From assembly GCA_035495815.1 (NCBI GenBank), contig DATJFH010000061.1:1-55153 (forward strand): DNA of 55,153 nucleotides, in the 5' to 3' direction. Shown here in pieces: positions 41,816 through 49,137 of this stretch. The notes beneath the pieces are model-generated. The model had not been told where the DNA came from. It saw only the letters and a list, made by a program, of their open reading frames with translations, and ran no database searches. The DNA comes from DATJFH01 sp035495815. GTDB lineage: Bacteria > Acidobacteriota > Terriglobia > Bryobacterales > Bryobacteraceae. Both the position numbers and the translations under genes were made by a program. How positions within the stretch are numbered: the first letter of the stretch is position 1; every line of letters starts with the position of its first letter.

Positions 41816-41926
41816 CCGGCCCCCGTGCCGAGTGTAACGCCGGCGGCGCGCCCGGCTTCGATTCACCCATGCCCCAGCGCGCCTCCTCGCACACCCGCGG
41901 CGCCGTCCGCACTTGCGGGCGCGGCG

Positions 41927-42445
41927 CTACAGCCACTGCAGCGCCTTCCGCAGCTTCTTCAGCGCCCGCGCCAGCAGCGCCCCCACGGTCCCCTGGCTGA
42001 TCCCCATTTCCTCCGCGATCTCCTCGTAGCTCGACCCCTGCTGCCGCAGATGAACGCACTGCAGCTCCCGCGGCGACAGTAACCTCGGAATGTGGCTCAG
42101 CGCCTCCCGCTGTTCGTAGGAAACCGCGCCATCCACGGCCAGCGCAGCGCTTTCGTCCAGCCCGCCGATCGGAGCCTCCCCTTTCGATGTGCTCTCCCGC
42201 AGCCCGTTCATCACGTACTGGCGAACCACGCGAAGCAGCCAGGCCTTCGCGTTGTCCACCTTGCCGCCCGCTTTACGGTGCAGAAAATACCTGAAAAAGC
42301 AGACCTGGGCCGCGTCCCGCGCCTGTTCCCGGTCCCGGCTCAATGAATAGGCGTAGCGGATCAGCAGGGCGCCGTATTCTTCATACAGTCTCACCACCTC
42401 TTCCGCAATCCGCTCCGGCCCGCCGGGCCCGGAATTATCGGGCAT
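41927..42445 (-). CDS. ECF-type RNA polymerase sigma factor
   Basis: 172-residue sigma-70 family protein of the extracytoplasmic-function size class. Region 2 is LYEEYGALLIRYAYSLSRDR with the following ARDAAQVCFFRYF helix. Region 4 is LSPRELQCVHLRQQGSSYEE through GISQGTVGALLARALKKLRK, containing the -35-recognising helix-turn-helix. No anti-sigma gene is adjacent. The ATG at 42445 has no Shine-Dalgarno; instead a T-run and a hairpin lie directly before it. A near-consensus promoter with a palindrome in its spacer is 82 bases upstream. The gene is convergent with the MoxR operon, 111 bases from its end; that gap contains only GC-rich sequence. Confidence 0.92.
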   Translation of the reverse strand: MPDNSGPGGPERIAEEVVRLYEEYGALLIRYAYSLSRDREQARDAAQVCFFRYFLHRKAGGKVDNAKAWLLRVVRQYVMNGLRESTSKGEAPIGGLDESAALAVDGAVSYEQREALSHIPRLLSPRELQCVHLRQQGSSYEEIAEEMGISQGTVGALLARALKKLRKALQWL

Positions 42446-42456
42446 AAAAAAGGAAT

Positions 42457-42471
42457 CCGGTTTTGAACCGG
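42457..42471 (-). promoter_or_regulatory. Hairpin plus T-run just before the sigma factor start (attenuator-like)
   Basis: CCGGTT-TTG-AACCGG is a perfect 6-bp inverted repeat. On the minus strand it is followed after 5 bases by six T residues (plus-strand A 42446-42451) that run directly into the ATG. The layout is that of a short intrinsic terminator in the leader. It may instead be a binding site, since it shares the ACCGG core with two other elements upstream. Confidence 0.35.
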
Positions 42472-42526
42472 CGCGTAAAAGAATTTATCTTCAGAGCGTT
42501 TACACCGGTTACAAGTTCGCCATCTG

Positions 42527-42555
42527 ATTATGAGTACCGGTACTTATTCTGTCAA
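42527..42555 (-). promoter_or_regulatory. Near-consensus sigma-70 promoter of the ECF sigma gene
   Basis: On the minus strand a perfect TTGACA (42550-42555) and CATAAT (42527-42532) are separated by exactly 17 bases. This is the best promoter in the window. The predicted leader is about 75 bases long. Confidence 0.68.
42533..42544. promoter_or_regulatory. Perfect 12-bp palindrome AGTACCGGTACT in the promoter spacer
   Basis: The palindrome occupies the -10/-35 spacer of the sigma gene promoter, the usual place for a repressor operator. A related imperfect site, TTACACCGGTTACAA (42500-42514), lies downstream in the leader. A dimeric regulator is inferred, but its identity is unknown. Confidence 0.5.
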
Positions 42556-42670
42556 TAACCTAGATCGGGAAATAAGTAGGCATAGGTTGTGTGTGAGGCG
42601 CATTGTAAGGCGATAATCTTAGGGATGCCGGCGGCCGCCGGGCCGGACAGGCGTGCTCCCCGGGCTGTGC

Positions 42671-42676
42671 TATGCT
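42671..42676 (+). promoter_or_regulatory. Candidate -10 element of the Gfo/Idh gene
   Basis: TATGCT ends 9 bases before the ATG at 42686, with no Shine-Dalgarno. An alternative, GATAAT at 42612-42617, would give a leader of about 62 bases containing the perfect palindrome CCGGCGGCCGCCGG (42628-42641). Confidence 0.3.
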
Positions 42677-42685
42677 ACCGCTGAA

Positions 42686-43798
42686 ATGAGCCAGCCTGTT
42701 TCCAGACGAGATGCGGCCCTCGCCGCCATTGCCTCGACGGGCGCGGCGGTCCTGCGCGGACAGACCGATTCTGCGCCGGGCATCGGCGCCATCGGGCTCG
42801 GAAACCGTTTTCGGGCCCACCTCGCCGCGCTGTCACAGATGCCCGAAGCCCGCCTCACCGCGCTCTCCGATCTCGATTCGAAGAAGATCGACGCCGTGAA
42901 TGCCGGGCTTCCTTCCCCGGCGGCTTCCTATACCGACTACCGCGAGCTTCTGCGGGATAAGAACGTAGGGGCAGTCGTGATCGCCACTCCCAACTTCTCC
43001 CATCACGACATTGCCATCGCCGCCCTGCGCGCCGGCAAGGACGTGCTGCTCGAGAAGCCGATCGCCATCACCTACAAAGAGGCGCGTGAGATTCAGGAAG
43101 AAGCCCGCCGCAACGGGCGGATTCTGGCGATCGGCATGCAGCGCATTTTCCGCTCCGATATCGAGCTGGTCGAGACCATCCGCCGGGGGGAGATCGGTAC
43201 TCCCAGGCTTATCACGAGCGGAGAGTTCCGTCGCGACTGGTTTCCCGGAGGCTGGATCTACCGCGATCCGGCGACCGGCAAGTCGGCGAACTGGCGGTTC
43301 ATGAAAGGCGCCATCGGCTCCTCCGAGCTGGAGTTTTCGATTCACCTTTACGCCACCCTCTGCCGCATCATCGGCTCCCCGCTGAAGACCCTGTCCGCCA
43401 CCGGCGGCGCCCTGCACTATCGGGACCGCCAGATTCGCGACGCTTCCTCCACCATCGTCGAGTTCGCGAGCGGCCTGCGGCTGAGTCACACGTATTGCAT
43501 GTTCGCCCCGCAGAGTCCGTTCGTCGTGGTGCTCGGTGAGAACGGCAGTCTGCGGCGGGAAGGCGGCAGGCTCTCTTTATTCGATCGCGAGGGCAAGCCG
43601 CGGCCGCTTCCCCCCGTCGAGCGTCCCGACGGGAGCGACGAAGTCCTGATGTACCGCGATTTCTTCGAGTGCGTGCGTACCCGCCGCCAGCCCCAAGCCG
43701 GAGCCGGTCTGGCCATCGAGGCGGCCAAAATCGCCTACGGCCAGGAGATCAGCATCGCCGAGGGCCGCGTGGTCACCGCCGGCGATTTCCCGGCTTAG
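42686..43798 (+). CDS. Gfo/Idh/MocA family oxidoreductase, Tat-exported
   Basis: 370-residue NAD(P)-dependent oxidoreductase-like protein. The N-terminus MSQPVSRRDAALAAIASTGA is a Tat signal. The Rossmann motif is IGAIGLGNRFRAHLAAL, and the conserved EKPIAITYKEA contains the family Lys-Pro. The C-terminal GFO_IDH_MocA fold includes GAIGSSELEFSIHLYATL, where the usual substrate His-Asp pattern is partly changed. Exported Gfo/Idh proteins are common in Acidobacteria and Planctomycetes, often linked to sugar catabolism, and typically carry a tightly bound cofactor. The start at 42686 is preferred to an upstream ATG at 42653 because of the Tat signal. Confidence 0.88.
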   Translation: MSQPVSRRDAALAAIASTGAAVLRGQTDSAPGIGAIGLGNRFRAHLAALSQMPEARLTALSDLDSKKIDAVNAGLPSPAASYTDYRELLRDKNVGAVVIATPNFSHHDIAIAALRAGKDVLLEKPIAITYKEAREIQEEARRNGRILAIGMQRIFRSDIELVETIRRGEIGTPRLITSGEFRRDWFPGGWIYRDPATGKSANWRFMKGAIGSSELEFSIHLYATLCRIIGSPLKTLSATGGALHYRDRQIRDASSTIVEFASGLRLSHTYCMFAPQSPFVVVLGENGSLRREGGRLSLFDREGKPRPLPPVERPDGSDEVLMYRDFFECVRTRRQPQAGAGLAIEAAKIAYGQEISIAEGRVVTAGDFPA

Positions 43799-43880
43799 AA
43801 TACCGAGTGGCTTTTCGCCGCCGAAGTATAACGAATTCCGGGCCGGGCGCCGAACATATCTGGCGGAGGTCCGCGGCGCC

Positions 43881-44297
43881 ATGCGACGCAAATATAGTCT
43901 TGTCTCCCGGATAATGGCGGCTGCCGCCCTGTGCGCCCTGGCGCCGCTGGCGGCAGAGCCCCCGCAGTGCGCATCGCCGAAAGTCGTCGACCAGGTGCGT
44001 CATGACTTCGACGAGTTGCAGAAGATGTACGTCAAATCAGGCCGGCATCTGCTGAAGCTGGCTGAACCGCGCGATACCGGACAGAGCAAAACCTTCGCGA
44101 AAGCGCTGGGCTACGAAACCTCCCGGCATTGCGAATGGAAGGGTACGCTGGACAATGGCGAAACCACCATGGTGTACACCCGCATCGACTCCAAGGGAGC
44201 GGATTTCCACGTCTCGGGCTTCTGCTCCACCTTATACATGTCCCGTTACAGCAAGGCCCCGGCGGACTGCAAGGACTGGCGCGGCCCCCATCACTAG
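43881..44297 (+). CDS. Secreted hypothetical protein
   Basis: 138-residue predicted exported protein. RKYSLVSRIMAAAALCALAPLAA is a signal peptide. The mature part has four Cys residues (CASP, RHCEWKG, GFCSTLY, ADCKDWRG) that could form two disulfides, and a hydrophilic helix VVDQVRHDFDELQKMYVKSG. No family is recognised. A GGAGG lies about 11 bases before the ATG. TATAAC at 43827-43832 is a weak promoter candidate. It stands alone between the Gfo/Idh gene and a non-coding region. Confidence 0.65.
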   Translation: MRRKYSLVSRIMAAAALCALAPLAAEPPQCASPKVVDQVRHDFDELQKMYVKSGRHLLKLAEPRDTGQSKTFAKALGYETSRHCEWKGTLDNGETTMVYTRIDSKGADFHVSGFCSTLYMSRYSKAPADCKDWRGPHH

Positions 44298-44305
44298 GCC
44301 TACCC

Positions 44306-44341
44306 AAAAAAAGAGCCCCGCTCATATTACGGAGCGGGGCT
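44306..44341 (-). terminator. Intrinsic terminator for minus-strand transcription
   Basis: A perfect 10-bp stem (AGCCCCGCTC 44314-44323 with GAGCGGGGCT 44332-44341) has an 8-base loop. On the minus strand it is followed by seven T residues (plus-strand A 44306-44312). The plus strand has no T-run after the hairpin. No minus-strand protein gene lies upstream, so it may end a small RNA. Confidence 0.62.
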
Positions 44342-44518
44342 GGCCAAAAAGAGGAGGCAACGCACCAAAGCAAAGAACTCGCTTGTTTCCAAGCACGTGG
44401 ATGGCCAACTCATTCCGCGGCGGAATCTTAATGGTTTCTTATCGTCAAAGCGGAGGGCCTGTTTTCATTCCGGAAAATCGTATTTCGGAATGGAACAGGC
44501 TACGCAAATCCGGAGCGC
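44342..44518. other. Structured non-coding intergenic region, possible minus-strand small RNA
   Basis: No protein gene is supported here. The region holds two inverted repeats with a shared ATTCCG core: ATTCCGC-G-GCGGAAT (44412-44426) and a longer stem (44457-44500). It ends at a minus-directed terminator. On the minus strand TTGCGT and TACGAT about 19 bases apart form a weak promoter. Confidence 0.35.
44457..44500. repeat. Imperfect inverted repeat
   Basis: GCCTGTTTTCATTCCG (44457-44472) pairs with CGGAATGGAACAGGC (44486-44500) through two 7-bp blocks separated by a small internal loop. It lies just upstream of the MFS gene and has no T-run. Confidence 0.6.
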
Positions 44519-44524
44519 TACAAT
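44519..44524 (+). promoter_or_regulatory. Candidate leaderless promoter -10 of the MFS gene
   Basis: TACAAT, then 6 bases, then the GTG start at 44531. No Shine-Dalgarno is present. The spacing is typical of leaderless transcripts. Confidence 0.45.
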
Positions 44525-44530
44525 GATCAA

Positions 44531-45730
44531 GTGGGCTCTACTCAGGTAAGCCTCGAAGCGGGCAGGTCGCTGCTGCATGCGCCGTCGGCCCGAAGGGCGC
44601 TGGCCGGATTCGGACTCTCCGGGCTGCTGGCCTCGTTGCTGGGCGCCATTCTGCCGGCCTGGGGCTATCATCTCAAATTCGACTTCGTCACCATCGGCAA
44701 CTACTTCCTGAGCTTCGCCATCGGGGTGCTGTTCTCGGTGGAGGTGGGCCGGCGGCTGCTGCCGCGCAAAGGCGTCGGTTTCGTGCTGATCCTCGGCTCC
44801 GGACTGGCCAGCGCCGCGCTGGTGTTCCTGGCTTTCGCGCCGCCGCCGTTGCCCGACTTGTGGCGGATGGGCGGCCTGGCCCTGGTCGGTCTGGCGATGG
44901 GGCTGCTCAACAGCGGGATCTTTCAAGCCATCTCCACCATCTACCACCTGGACCCGGCCGCCACCGTCAACCTGGGCGGGATCGTCTTCGGGCTGGGTTG
45001 CCTGCTGATCACTCTGCTGGTGGCCGGTACCTTCAACAGCTACGGAGTCACTTCGATCCTGGTGCTGGCGGCGCTGCCGCCCGCGCTGTTCACGGCGCTG
45101 TTCGCCAACACCGTCTTCCCGCCCGTGGAGATCCCAAAGGGACCGACGTTCCGGGAGGCCCTGCGGGATTTCCGGAGCCGGGGCGCGGTCCTGCTGGCCT
45201 TGCTGCTGTTCTTCCAGTTCGGCAACGAATGGTCGATCGCCGGATGGCTGCCCATTTTCCTGATTCACCGCCTGGGTGCCAGCCCGGAGGCAGCCCTTGA
45301 GATTCTGGCGGCCTACTGGCTGGCGCTGATGCTGGGGCGGATCGCGGCCATCGCCGTTCTGCGGCGGATGTCGCATGGGCGCGTGCTGCTGTCGAGCGCC
45401 GCGGCCGCCATGTTCGGCTGCATCCTGCTGCTTGCCACCGACAACCAGTTCGGCGCCGTGATCGGGATCCTGCTGACCGGCGCCGGGTTCGCGACGATCT
45501 ATCCGCTGGTCTCGGAGAAGATCGGCCACCGGTTCACTTACTATCATCCGGGCCTGTTCAACGGCATCTTCTGCTTCGCGCTGATCGGCGCCATGCTGGC
45601 GCCGGCGGCTCTGGGATACGCCGCGGGCATCTGGGGGGTGGGGGCGGTGATGGTGCTGCCGCTCGCCGGGACGATCATGGTTTTCGTTTTGGTGCTGCTG
45701 ATCTGGCTGGAATCGAAGATCGGAGGATGA
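44531..45730 (+). CDS. MFS transporter
   Basis: 399-residue inner-membrane transporter with about twelve hydrophobic helices. The first is LAGFGLSGLLASLLGAILPAW, and the loop GRRLLPRKGVG matches the cytoplasmic loop 2-3 region of the major facilitator superfamily. The first helix pair resembles the FucP/sugar branch only weakly, so no substrate is proposed. The start is GTG at 44531, placed exactly 6 bases after TACAAT. The stop overlaps the start of the PBP4-type peptidase gene (ATGA at 45727-45730), which suggests co-translation and possibly a role with cell-wall products. Confidence 0.85.
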   Translation: MGSTQVSLEAGRSLLHAPSARRALAGFGLSGLLASLLGAILPAWGYHLKFDFVTIGNYFLSFAIGVLFSVEVGRRLLPRKGVGFVLILGSGLASAALVFLAFAPPPLPDLWRMGGLALVGLAMGLLNSGIFQAISTIYHLDPAATVNLGGIVFGLGCLLITLLVAGTFNSYGVTSILVLAALPPALFTALFANTVFPPVEIPKGPTFREALRDFRSRGAVLLALLLFFQFGNEWSIAGWLPIFLIHRLGASPEAALEILAAYWLALMLGRIAAIAVLRRMSHGRVLLSSAAAAMFGCILLLATDNQFGAVIGILLTGAGFATIYPLVSEKIGHRFTYYHPGLFNGIFCFALIGAMLAPAALGYAAGIWGVGAVMVLPLAGTIMVFVLVLLIWLESKIGG

Positions 45731-47190
45731 AACCGCGCATGCATGGGCGTCTGCTTCCGGCGTATGTGGGTCTGCTTCTGGCCGGAACAGCGGGGGCGTC
45801 GGGGCTGCCGGCGAAGATCCAGCAGGTGCTGGACGAAGCCGACGCATTACGGCGCGGATACCTGGGACTGCGGATTGTCGAGGTGGCTTCGGGCCAAGTC
45901 GTATTCGAGAGCAACGCGGATCGGCTGTTCGTCCCGGCATCCAACTCGAAGCTGTTCACGACGGCGCTGGCCCTCACCCGCCTGGGTCCCGGGCGCCGCT
46001 TCCACACGACCGTGATCGCCGGGCGCGGGCCGGACCCGGGCGGGCGCATCGACGGCGCGCTGACTCTGGTCGGCGGCGGCGACCCGAACCTGTCCGGCCG
46101 CGAACTGCCGTACCGCGTGGATTCAAAGGCGGGCGACGGACTGCAGGCGATCGAGGCGCTGGCCGATCAGGTGGTGGCCCGGGGGGTGCGGCGGATCGAC
46201 GGCGACATCGTCGGGGATGACAGCGCCTACATCTGGGACCCTTATCCGGACGGCTGGGGACTGGGCGATCAGATCTGGGGATACGGCGCGCCGGTCAGCG
46301 CGCTGACGATCAACGACAACACCTTCCTGCTGCGGGCGGAGCCGGGCGATCCGATCCGCATCTCGGTCGATCCGCCGCTCGAGTTCTACCACATCGACAA
46401 CCGGATCCGGACGGGCAGGACGCGGAGCATCCACGTGGAGCGGGAGCCCGGCTCGAGGCAGGTGCGCATCTGGGGCACGCTTCCGGCGAAGGGAGCGGCG
46501 CTGGCCGCCAGCCTGTCGATTCACGATCCGGCGCTGTACGCGGCCGAGGCGCTGCGGGAGGCGCTGACGCGGCGGGGCGTGGCGATTCGGGGCGAGGCAG
46601 CGGCCCGGCACGCGCTTCCCGGCGAGCAGGTGGAACCGGCGTCCGGAGTGGAACTGGCGCGGCTCGATTCGGCGCCGCTGATCGAGGATCTGCAGGTGAC
46701 CTCGAAGGTGAGCCAGAACCTGCACGCCGAGCTGATGCTGCGGGCGGTAGCCCGCGACCGGCGGGGCGTGGGCAGCGCGCAGGCCGGCCTGGCGGAGATG
46801 AAGACTTTCCTCGAAGAGGCCGGTGTGACGAAGGAGGAGTATTATCTGGCCGATGGCTCGGGACTCTCCCGCAAGAACCTGGTGACGCCCGGCGCGGTGG
46901 TGAAGCTGCTTCAGTTCATGTACAACTCGCCGTACCGGAAGGACTGGCTGAGCCTGCTGCCGGTGGGCGGTCAGGACGGCAGCCTGAAAGTGCGCTTCCG
47001 CAAGACCAGCGCGGCCGGACGGGTCTTAGCCAAGACCGGCGCGCTGACGCACGTCAACTCGCTTTCCGGCTACGCCGAACGCGGCGACGGGAGCGTGCTG
47101 GCGTTCTCCTTTCTGGCCAATAATCAGGACGCCCGTTCGGCCGAAGTGCGGTCGGTTCTTGATAAGATATGTGTATTGCTGACTGAATAA
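45727..47190 (+). CDS. dacB: D-alanyl-D-alanine carboxypeptidase/endopeptidase (PBP4, S13 family)
   Basis: 487-residue periplasmic low-molecular-mass penicillin-binding protein that trims or cleaves peptidoglycan peptides. A signal peptide (LLPAYVGLLLAGTAGASG) precedes the S13 domain. The active-site motifs are S72-N-S-K75 in VPASNSKLF, S-x-N in VSQNLHAELML, and KTG in VLAKTGALTHVNSLSG. The insert between the first two motifs, typical of class C PBPs, is present. The length fits DacB (about 477 in E. coli). The ATG overlaps the MFS stop. The FmdB gene follows after 3 bases. Confidence 0.93.
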   Translation: MKPRMHGRLLPAYVGLLLAGTAGASGLPAKIQQVLDEADALRRGYLGLRIVEVASGQVVFESNADRLFVPASNSKLFTTALALTRLGPGRRFHTTVIAGRGPDPGGRIDGALTLVGGGDPNLSGRELPYRVDSKAGDGLQAIEALADQVVARGVRRIDGDIVGDDSAYIWDPYPDGWGLGDQIWGYGAPVSALTINDNTFLLRAEPGDPIRISVDPPLEFYHIDNRIRTGRTRSIHVEREPGSRQVRIWGTLPAKGAALAASLSIHDPALYAAEALREALTRRGVAIRGEAAARHALPGEQVEPASGVELARLDSAPLIEDLQVTSKVSQNLHAELMLRAVARDRRGVGSAQAGLAEMKTFLEEAGVTKEEYYLADGSGLSRKNLVTPGAVVKLLQFMYNSPYRKDWLSLLPVGGQDGSLKVRFRKTSAAGRVLAKTGALTHVNSLSGYAERGDGSVLAFSFLANNQDARSAEVRSVLDKICVLLTE

Positions 47191-47193
47191 CCT

Positions 47194-47424
47194 ATGCCTA
47201 TTTACGAATACAAGTGCCAGGATTGCAACACCAGGTTCGAGAAGCTGGTGCGCCGGGCGGCCGAGAGCGCGGACGTGAACTGCCCGTCCTGCGGACAGAA
47301 GCACGTGAGCCAGGAGTATTCGACGTTCTCGGCCCCGGCCAACGGCGGCGGTGAGTCTCGTCAGGAGACTCCTGTCTGCGGGCGGGGGATGTGCGGCAGT
47401 CCCGGCATGTGCGGGATGAACTAG
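47194..47424 (+). CDS. FmdB family zinc ribbon protein
   Basis: 76-residue FmdB/CxxC_CxxC_SSSS family protein. The N-terminus MPIYEYKCQDCNTRFE and the second knuckle NCPSCGQKHV form a single zinc ribbon, and the tail is Gly/Cys/Met-rich (CGRGMCGSPGMCGMN). The family is often described as putative regulatory, but its role is unproven. It lies 3 bases after dacB and 7 bases before the VOC gene, so it is probably in the same transcript. Confidence 0.9.
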   Translation: MPIYEYKCQDCNTRFEKLVRRAAESADVNCPSCGQKHVSQEYSTFSAPANGGGESRQETPVCGRGMCGSPGMCGMN

Positions 47425-47431
47425 CCGCACC

Positions 47432-47821
47432 GTGTTCGAAGTCAAGCGGCTCGACCACGTGGCGCTGACGGTTCGCGATCTGGAGCGGTCGATCGCCTGG
47501 TATCGCGACGTGCTGGGACTCGAGCGCCGCCACCAGGAAACCTGGGGCGACTACCCGGTCATGATGTACGCGGGCGAAACGGCGGTGGCGCTATTCCACT
47601 CGTCGGGCAAGGTGAGCGCCGCGCCGGACTGCCGCGGGGCAGCCATCATGCGGCACTTCGCATTTCAGGTGGACCGGGCCGGCTTCGCCGCCGCGCGGGA
47701 CGAGCTGCGGGCGCGGGGTGTCGATTTCGAATTTCAGGACCATACGCTCTCCCATTCCATCTACCTGCAGGATCCCGACGGCTACCAGGTGGAACTGACC
47801 ACCTACGACATCGCGGGGTAG
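47432..47821 (+). CDS. VOC (glyoxalase/dioxygenase fold) protein
   Basis: 129-residue vicinal-oxygen-chelate protein made of two beta-alpha-beta-beta-beta modules. The first begins VKRLDHVALTVRDLERSIAW and the second MRHFAFQVDRAGFAAARDEL. Metal ligands typical of the family are His in LDHVAL, His in MRHFAF and Glu in DGYQVELTTY. The arrangement is that of glyoxalase I/fosfomycin-resistance-like proteins, so a metal-dependent reaction is likely but unspecified. The start is GTG. It is the last plus-strand gene of the MFS-dacB-FmdB group and converges with a small minus-strand gene 3 bases away. Confidence 0.88.
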   Translation: MFEVKRLDHVALTVRDLERSIAWYRDVLGLERRHQETWGDYPVMMYAGETAVALFHSSGKVSAAPDCRGAAIMRHFAFQVDRAGFAAARDELRARGVDFEFQDHTLSHSIYLQDPDGYQVELTTYDIAG

Positions 47822-47824
47822 GAC

Positions 47825-47920
47825 TCAGTCGGCCGAGGCGGCGGGCGGGTGGTTGGACAGCATCGCAAGGAACAGGGCGAACACGATCCCGAGCGGCAGT
47901 GCGTGGGCGAACCAGATCAT
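47825..47920 (-). CDS. Putative 31-residue single-pass membrane protein
   Basis: A 31-codon frame, MIWFAHALPLGIVF then ALFLAMLSNH and a short polar tail. It is preceded by the strong Shine-Dalgarno GAGGAG 6 bases before ATG, itself in a purine-rich stretch. Residues of about 4-22 form one hydrophobic helix. No family is recognised. It resembles in size the small membrane subunits or regulators often missed in annotation. The good ribosome site and the stop placed just before the convergent VOC gene are the main support; expression is unproven. Confidence 0.5.
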   Translation of the reverse strand: MIWFAHALPLGIVFALFLAMLSNHPPAASAD

Positions 47921-47986
47921 GATTGTCTCCTCTCTCCTCTAAGTAAAGAGAGCGCGAAATCCTTCCCGGCCGGCTCATGTCCAGAC

Positions 47987-48019
47987 ACACAAAAGGCGGA
48001 GTCCTCGGGGCTCCGCCTT
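47987..48019 (-). terminator. Terminator of the YXWV-type repeat protein gene
   Basis: A perfect 9-bp stem AAGGCGGAG (47993-48001) / CTCCGCCTT (48011-48019) is followed on the minus strand by TTTTGTGTGT. It lies about 25 bases downstream of the minus-strand gene that ends at 48045. Confidence 0.55.
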
Positions 48020-48044
48020 CGTGGGTGTCCGGGAATGGTTCGGT

Positions 48045-48380
48045 TTAGTGGCGGCCGCGGTAGCCGTAACCGTAACCGGAGCCGTAGCCGTATCTCGGGG
48101 CTACGCGATACGAGCGGACGGGCGCGCGCCAGTACCCGGCGCGCCACAGGCGCCGCGGACCGACGTTGTACCAATAGCCGTCAACCCAATAATAGCCGGG
48201 GCCGGGGATCGGCGGACGGGCATAAACGACCGGCGGAGCGTAAGCTACCACCGGCGGAGCATAGACTACCGGCGGCGGCACGTAGCCGTAACCACCGACA
48301 CCGATTCCAATCGAAAAGTGGGTCGCGGCAAACATCGAGCTACCCGCTAGCACCGTACCAAGCAACAGTTTCTTAAGCAT
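48045..48380 (-). CDS. Secreted Pro/Tyr/Val-rich repeat protein (YXWV-type)
   Basis: 111-residue exported protein. Signal MLKKLLLGTVLAGSSMFAAT is followed by short repeats VVYAPPVV, VAYAPPVV and VVYARPP, then the PGYYWVDGYWYNVG motif characteristic of small YXWV/YXWGXW repeat proteins. An Arg/Tyr/Gly-rich tail with GYGSGYGYGYRGRH ends it. Such proteins are common in Acidobacteria; the function is unknown, possibly envelope-associated. A strong AGGAGGAAGG ribosome site precedes the ATG, and a terminator follows, so it is a self-contained, probably highly expressed gene. Confidence 0.8.
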   Translation of the reverse strand: MLKKLLLGTVLAGSSMFAATHFSIGIGVGGYGYVPPPVVYAPPVVAYAPPVVYARPPIPGPGYYWVDGYWYNVGPRRLWRAGYWRAPVRSYRVAPRYGYGSGYGYGYRGRH

Positions 48381-48546
48381 TGTTCCCTTCCTCCTGCCCC
48401 TGTTATTGCACTCGGCTAGCCAAACAATAAGTGCTTAATTTACAGTTAATTGAAGAGAATGGCGAGGCTCGCCGGGTGGTGGATAACCACCGCTCTGTGC
48501 GAAATCGGCCGGATCGCGCTCAAAGATGAAAACCTTTTCATTTTCA

Positions 48547-49137
48547 TCATTGTACAGACAGCGTGAAGTCCAGCGAGAGGACCACGGCGTCGGAGGTGAC
48601 GCGGATGCCGCGGACGTTGAAGTTGCGCAGCTCCTGGCGCAGCGGCAGCGTCTCGCGGGAAGGGGCTTCGAGGATGCGTTTGGCGTCCTCGGCCACGCGG
48701 TATTGAAAGTCGGTGGCCAGGCTGTTGGCGAGGGCGGCGCGCACCATCCGGATGTAGACACCATCCTTGTTAATGCTCTCGACGCGGACATCCCGGAGGC
48801 CGATCACGCCGTCGTGGAAGTAGGGGGTGGCGAAGATCTGGAGGTCGAAGGAATCGCCCAGGCCGACGCAGCGTCCGAAGAAGTTCCGGGCGGACCGGCC
48901 GGTGAACCGGGCGCGGATGCCGAGGCGTCCGCCGGCGCCGCTGATCTGGGGATGTTCGAGGTAGGCGAAGTTGCAGCGCTGCTTCCCGTCGCCGAGGACG
49001 TACTTGCGGCCGTCCTGGGTGAAGACCTGCAGGGCGAGGGCCTTGCCGATCGCGGAGAATCCGATTTCCAGATCCGCGCCCGCGCAGCCGGCCGCCCGCA
49101 GAGCCAGGAGGGCGGCGGCTAGGAGCCTTCGAGGCAC
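48547..49137 (-). CDS. Exported hypothetical protein, last gene of the mutM operon
   Basis: 196-residue protein with signal RRLLAAALLALRAAGCAGAD; the Cys is near a lipobox but lacks the usual Leu at -3, so lipoprotein status is uncertain. The mature part is rich in strands (LEIGFSAIGKALALQVFTQD, GRLGIRARFTG, FDLQIFATPY, GLRDVRVES), suggesting a lipid-binding beta-rich fold of the LEA/DUF4403 kind. That is only a resemblance. The start is read as GTG at 49137, overlapping the tsaC-like gene by 19 bases. The following 48381-48546 region contains a small hairpin (GGTGG-ATAA-CCACC) without a T-run. Confidence 0.7.
   Translation of the reverse strand: MPRRLLAAALLALRAAGCAGADLEIGFSAIGKALALQVFTQDGRKYVLGDGKQRCNFAYLEHPQISGAGGRLGIRARFTGRSARNFFGRCVGLGDSFDLQIFATPYFHDGVIGLRDVRVESINKDGVYIRMVRAALANSLATDFQYRVAEDAKRILEAPSRETLPLRQELRNFNVRGIRVTSDAVVLSLDFTLSVQ

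Noticed and set aside
44306..44341. Plus-strand terminator for the secreted hypothetical gene ending at 44297
   Set aside because: The hairpin is not followed by T residues on the plus strand (it is followed by GGCCAAAAA). The T-run exists only on the minus strand, although some bidirectional effect is possible.
48471..48495. DnaA box (TTATCCACC on the minus strand) as evidence for an origin near the skew change
   Set aside because: It is a single imperfect box; another TTATCCACC occurs inside a coding region near 37996, and no cluster, AT-rich unwinding element or dnaA gene is present.
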